From: Haliscomenobacter sp.
Lineage (GTDB): Bacteria > Bacteroidota > Bacteroidia > Chitinophagales > Saprospiraceae
DNA length: 64,000 nt
Assembly: GCA_016707205.1 (NCBI GenBank)
Contig: JADJHZ010000001.1
Span: 248,001-312,000 of the forward strand
Reading direction: 5' to 3'
The notes beneath the pieces were generated by a model that was not told the DNA's origin, did no database searches, and was given only the letters and a program-made list of their open reading frames with translations. Position numbers and translations under genes: made by a program. Below, piece after piece: positions 61,001 through 64,000 of the stretch (the stretch's first letter is position 1; the number at the start of each line of letters is the position of its first letter).

Positions 61001-62949
61001 TTTAAAGGCCGAAGGTCCAGTTTATTTATCCGTGCCTGGAAATCGTAAATTGGAATTCCCTGGGTCAAATCGACCTGCCCCAAAAAACTAAAATCAATAT
61101 TATCGTCCTGGATCGCAAAGTCCCCATCAAACCGGTTGGCCTGCAATTTGCCTGCAAGGCGGGCATTTTGATAATTGTATCCTTTAAAGAAAAAGCTTTT
61201 GATCTCGGCAGTGAGGGTAGCTTTTGCCGTTTGGGCATTTAATCCTTGGCCGTCTTTGACGAAAGAAAGGATATTGATTTTTCCCAGATCAGGGTTATTG
61301 GTCCATTGCCCCAGGTCAAAATCTATGAGTTCCAGGCGTCCCGAATACCGGGATTTTTCTTTCCCTTCTTTCAGGACCATTTTCATGTCCATTCGGGCTT
61401 CGCCTATATCCGTGACCAAGGTGCCATAAGCAACAAAATCGGAAAAGAAACCGTCAAACGTCCCGTTGAATTCCAGTTTGTTCAACCGTTCCACATTAGG
61501 CGGCAAATTCAGATTGGGAAAAAACCGGCGCAAAGTAGTCAAGGAAGAGGAAAACTGTTCCAACTTTAAGTTCAACACCTCTTCGTTTTTGAGCGCAAAA
61601 TTCCGGGAGGAAAAACCGCCCTTTATAAGGCTTCCATTGGAGAAATTCAGCAGGAGGTCCGACCCCTTTAAATTATTGACGCGGCCCCAGATTCGGCCGT
61701 TCAGGGTAATCAATTCATCTTTGTTCTGCCCAAAAAAGGGCACCTCGTTCAGCGCTGGAGCAAAGGTGATCACATCTGAAATCGAAACGACCGCCTGCTT
61801 AAAACGGCCTTCCATAATGACCCGGTCCGTAAACTCAGAGAAATCCGCATAGTCGCGGTACTTAAAAGATAACGTATCGCCAATCTCCGATTTCGGAGTG
61901 ACCAGTTTCATCCCATTGAGCTGGGCGCCTCTGGAATTGATTACTACTTCCCGGGAGGTGAACCGGGTTAGCACAAATCCGTCTTCCTCCTTGAGCGCCA
62001 GGTTTTCCAGTTCGCCGGAAAAGGTTTGGTTGTTTAACGCGAAATTTCGGATGTGAATGAAGATATCATTTGCCTTCATGTGCCGGTAATTCAGTTCCCC
62101 CGGCACGTGAACGGGAATAGGTTCTTTTCTGAAATTATCCAACTGGAAGACCCCGGATCTAAGGTCGAGTTCTTCCACTGCAATCTTCCATCTCGAAGAA
62201 TCTCCGGACAATTCTTGCAGTTCTTCTATTGGAATTGGGGAATCCGGAATATAGGACTGCACCCTGAGTTTGGGGTTTCGAAGGGAAATCTCCCGGATCT
62301 TTAGCATTTTTTCAGGGAGGTTCATGTCATCTATATCCACCTGCCCGCGATCCAGGTAAATTCCAAAAAAGTTACCCGTTACCGCATCGAATTGGGTAAA
62401 CCGGGTTTTCCAAAGAACAAGCCGCTTTAATTTAACCTGAAAATTGCTTTTAGCTTTGCTCCTTTTAGAAACTTCCGGAAAAAGCCGGAGGAGCAGTTCC
62501 TCCAGATTGGACACCTTGCTGCCGGGTAGCTTTCTCAAGTTGAACTGAGCGCTTTCCAGGCGAATCTGGTTTACCACCAATCCCTCCCGAAACAAGGTGA
62601 TTGGGTTGGGATCGAACCGAACCCAAAGTGCCTTGGCGTACAATAGGGTGTCCCCTCCGCGGTCCTCAATAATCACCTCTTTTAAAGAAAGCCTGCTCAT
62701 CCACCCCAGCCGGAACCCGCCGATCTCTACGCGGGTTTCCAGGGTTTTACTTAGGGAGTGGGTCACTTTATCGATGGCCCAATGTTGAAAAACGGGAAAT
62801 TGAAGCAGAAGCGAGAGGAAAAAAAGGAAAAGAAAAAGACTGAGAAACACCCGGTGTCCTACAAGGAATATCCATTGCAAGATGGTCCTCCTGTTCCTGG
62901 GGGGGACGACGGGTTCCACCGGTTCCGAGTGTTCCTGGTTTTTCTCCAT
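58030..62949 (-). CDS. tamB: TamB-like translocation and assembly module protein
   Basis: A 1639-residue protein with one N-terminal helix (residues about 25-52) and a very long beta-strand-rich body, the bridge-like structure that spans the periplasm in the AsmA/TamB family. The C-terminal DUF490/TamB domain is recognisable by FGLIVAGQFLPADFSF and DFDIAYNQYQ. Such proteins are linked to lipid transport to the outer membrane and to insertion of beta-barrel proteins. No TamA/Omp85 gene is beside it in the window. It ends 5 bases from the convergent aroC stop. Confidence 0.88.
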   Translation of the reverse strand: MEKNQEHSEPVEPVVPPRNRRTILQWIFLVGHRVFLSLFLFLFFLSLLLQFPVFQHWAIDKVTHSLSKTLETRVEIGGFRLGWMSRLSLKEVIIEDRGGDTLLYAKALWVRFDPNPITLFREGLVVNQIRLESAQFNLRKLPGSKVSNLEELLLRLFPEVSKRSKAKSNFQVKLKRLVLWKTRFTQFDAVTGNFFGIYLDRGQVDIDDMNLPEKMLKIREISLRNPKLRVQSYIPDSPIPIEELQELSGDSSRWKIAVEELDLRSGVFQLDNFRKEPIPVHVPGELNYRHMKANDIFIHIRNFALNNQTFSGELENLALKEEDGFVLTRFTSREVVINSRGAQLNGMKLVTPKSEIGDTLSFKYRDYADFSEFTDRVIMEGRFKQAVVSISDVITFAPALNEVPFFGQNKDELITLNGRIWGRVNNLKGSDLLLNFSNGSLIKGGFSSRNFALKNEEVLNLKLEQFSSSLTTLRRFFPNLNLPPNVERLNKLEFNGTFDGFFSDFVAYGTLVTDIGEARMDMKMVLKEGKEKSRYSGRLELIDFDLGQWTNNPDLGKINILSFVKDGQGLNAQTAKATLTAEIKSFFFKGYNYQNARLAGKLQANRFDGDFAIQDDNIDFSFLGQVDLTQGIPIYDFQARINKLDLRPLNLIKKGNIQISGDVLLNLRNQKFANMEGDIFLRHFQIVQEGQVYRLDSADISTYFDQLGNKQFNIASDILNARFYGLFEVERIPAMLLQHLRIHFPGFSKRLGLNAKAIAVRPSRFDFDVEVLNSKGFENLIDRRLGSLSGVNISGRFDNQEDLLRANLEMNRFQFDRFYAEDIAFLLDTKAAEGSLDFGINRMVLNEKTELEPLAVLVRISGDTLDYGLNYARKNRDRNPLALDNLNIDGRLYVFDSLFLQNQIDYSEIELLGNTWMINQNNAITFNSDEIRISDFILTLDDKAISLESKGKRGLEFSLLNLDISEINPILNFDPIQFSGRANVSVTVDDLMKIEDLSLSLVSDTLFLNKQDWGILRVNADLSGSNTPLTVYVSLSKDTAQLIAEGYYNVKDYGSAPIQKAGYFDLNLNVHSYPLAIADFFIGETVSNIHGYFDADLQFNGDFSKPNTSGMIYLFNGGMTVDYLNTHYTLDRAVVKVNNTLFDASQTILKDRLGNQAVIQGGIKHQYLKDFGFNARMTTNRLLGLETRKGQNKQFYGTAIGRGEVAFSGSFRQPDIYVNAEVGEGTRMVIPVSSDRKANSLNFISFVDKDKSQSAIQPATSAGSLREIKGVSFEMDLIANESALLQIIFNEQAGDIIEGSGRGALRITVPRNGSFQMFGDVVIERGEYLFTLYNVINKDFSIKRGGTITWTGDPFKAIIQIDAEYKDLYAPVGNFIQEYLTNATDQTRSEAAQNTDVDLTLKLQGDLLRPTVNFDLGFPNLQGELLTYAENKLRLLKQDPNEINKQVFGLIVAGQFLPADFSFQGSQIIYNTVSEFLSNQLSLLITELFSDLVGEGQALSSVDFDIAYNQYQSANLSQNGNLNRGNELQVSLRQNYFNNRLSILVGGNIDLGNNWRANPGATGAFIGNDVVIEYQLVEDRSLKLRIYQKLQPDISGRILQIGAGLSYRKEFDSFGEFLKSIRFGVKKQKQGPLPSAGKN

Positions 62950-63014
62950 ATTAATTACAACAACGCAAGTCCGGGAAATCGTTTAACCGGCCGTAGCTTT
63001 AACAGCTTTTTAGG

Positions 63015-63038
63015 AATTCCGGTAAAATTACCGGAATT
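63015..63038. promoter_or_regulatory. 24-base palindrome upstream of tamB
   Basis: AATTCCGGTAA-AA-TTACCGGAATT, 66 bases before the tamB start. It lies in the 215-base gap between the coiled-coil gene and tamB; it may be an operator or a hairpin ending the upstream transcript. Confidence 0.5.
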
Positions 63039-63164
63039 GCCCGAAATCCGGAACCTTAATGGAGAATAGTGCAAATCCGGACGCAAACGCTAGGAAGAAA
63101 AGAGGGGAAGCGATCCCTGTCGCGCAAAATCTTCTTACGGACAGCCTCCCTCTTGGTCTATTCC

Positions 63165-64000
63165 TTACCTTCCTCCGGATAGCCTATCCTGAAGGTCTTT
63201 CAGTTCTTGCCAGCGGCCTTCAGCTGCAAGGGCAGCTTGTTGAGGCCAAGTTCCTGGGTCGGCAAGACGGAAGCTTTCGCCTGCCTCGCCGAGAATTGCC
63301 TTGAGGCGGTCCACTGAGCTGGCGGAAAGATCTGCCCAGGTGCTGATTCCTGCGTTTTTCAACAGTTCCTCGATTTTAGGTCCAATGCCTTCGACGATTT
63401 TGAGGTCTTCCGGGTTATTGGAAAACCCAAGGATTTTCAACGCCATTTGTTCGATTTTGGACGGACTGTCCATATCGCCCTGGTCTTCTCTTCCGGCGTC
63501 CAGGAATTTTTGCAGTTCCACCAGTTCTTCCCACCGGTTCTGGAAAGCGAGTTTGCCCTGCTGTGGCCAGGAGGTTGGGTTCATCATTTTATAGGCAGAG
63601 CCTGCGTTTGCCAGAATTTCGGCAAGGGATTCCGGCGTAGATTCGGCCATTTTTTGCCAATCGGAAATACCTGCTTCTTTGAGGACTTGCTCCACTTTGG
63701 GGCCAACGCCTTCAATGATCTGCAGGTTGTCTTGCTGGAATAAAATGCTATAATTCAACCCCGGCGCCGCCTTGGCAAATCCGATTGATGCCCCCCTGGA
63801 AGATTCCATTGGATGAACCGCCTGTTCCAGTTTAGCCCGCAGCACCATAGAATCCGCTTCGCAATTGCGCAGGGAGGCTTTTGCCCGGTCGAGCTCTTTG
63901 AGTGATTCTTCGTGCTCATATTTCAAGGCCACGTGGTCCTTTTCAATAGCTGTCCAGTGATCGTGGTTCTTTTTGTTTTCTTCCTCCAGCTCCTTGATCC
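63165..64000 (-). CDS. Coiled-coil protein with duplicated helix-hairpin-helix domain (C-terminal part, cut by window edge)
   Basis: The frame is open to the right edge, so the start lies outside. The first 70 visible residues are a charged coiled coil (IKELEEENKKNHDHWTAIEK). Two copies of an 85-residue module follow: LQIIEGVGPKVEQVLKEAGI and LKIVEGIGPKIEELLKNAGI, each ending with a segment like PTSWPQQGKLAFQNRWEEL. The VEGIGPK pattern is a helix-hairpin-helix of the flap-endonuclease-like/H3TH predicted class seen in many Bacteroidota proteins. DNA binding is possible but unproven; anchoring by an absent N-terminal helix is also possible. Confidence 0.75.
   Translation of the reverse strand, partial: IKELEEENKKNHDHWTAIEKDHVALKYEHEESLKELDRAKASLRNCEADSMVLRAKLEQAVHPMESSRGASIGFAKAAPGLNYSILFQQDNLQIIEGVGPKVEQVLKEAGISDWQKMAESTPESLAEILANAGSAYKMMNPTSWPQQGKLAFQNRWEELVELQKFLDAGREDQGDMDSPSKIEQMALKILGFSNNPEDLKIVEGIGPKIEELLKNAGISTWADLSASSVDRLKAILGEAGESFRLADPGTWPQQAALAAEGRWQELKDLQDRLSGGR

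Overview
This 64 kb window looks like a chromosomal segment of a Bacteroidota bacterium, probably a Saprospiria/Lewinella-like marine relative (inference; the family is uncertain). Evidence: a secreted protein with a C-terminal type IX secretion sorting domain, an Oar-like TonB-dependent receptor, the Bacteroidota -7 box TAnnTTTG in front of many genes, little Shine-Dalgarno signal at starts, a CXXXY-type CcmE, and several families typical of the phylum (Lacal_2735-type small protein, DUF2520, DUF4230, the 160-residue 'ABC transporter ATPase' family). I found no rRNA, tRNA, insertion sequence, prophage or CRISPR array.

Layout. 0-6.6 kb: a ligand-gated-channel-like protein cut by the left edge, a membrane acyltransferase, prolyl oligopeptidase with a DinB-like protein, a nucleoside permease and uridine kinase (nucleoside salvage). 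6.6-11.2 kb: a tightly overlapping minus-strand operon ccmE-ccmF-DUF2520-unknown-58 aa protein (cytochrome c maturation). 11.3-17 kb: FtsE-like ATPase, a YkuK-like RNase H fold protein, acetyl-CoA synthetase followed by a kinase-fold protein, and CtlX. 17-30 kb: TonB receptor, PhoD phosphatase, patatin lipase, LysM and DUF4230 envelope proteins, dihydropteroate synthase with a membrane protein of unknown role, and an aminotransferase. 30-36.5 kb: YidC, a PyrR-like phosphoribosyltransferase, an Fe-S/CCG electron-transfer operon and an arrestin-like Spo0M protein. 36.6-42 kb: a 1289 aa DUF11/T9SS surface protein and a GH30 glucosidase. 42-50 kb: radical SAM protein, a TRAP transporter split over both strands, a glucosaminidase, and an N-acetylglucosamine-kinase-like gene with 6-phosphofructokinase. 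49.6-64 kb: CutA, RF2 (programmed frameshift), FKBP isomerase, NrnA, Ndk, peroxiredoxin, MutS2, chorismate synthase (two frameshifts), TamB and an edge-truncated coiled-coil/HhH protein.

The most unusual signal is a recurrent class of intergenic element: short degenerate tandem words of 7, 8 or 9 bases with a constant core and one to three variable positions. The arrays usually begin at or within a few bases of a stop codon and are sometimes followed by an inverted copy that would form a long hairpin. The word differs from locus to locus, but the architecture repeats in at least seven places. I know no described element of this kind in Bacteroidota; the nearest analogy is the STRR heptamers of heterocystous cyanobacteria.
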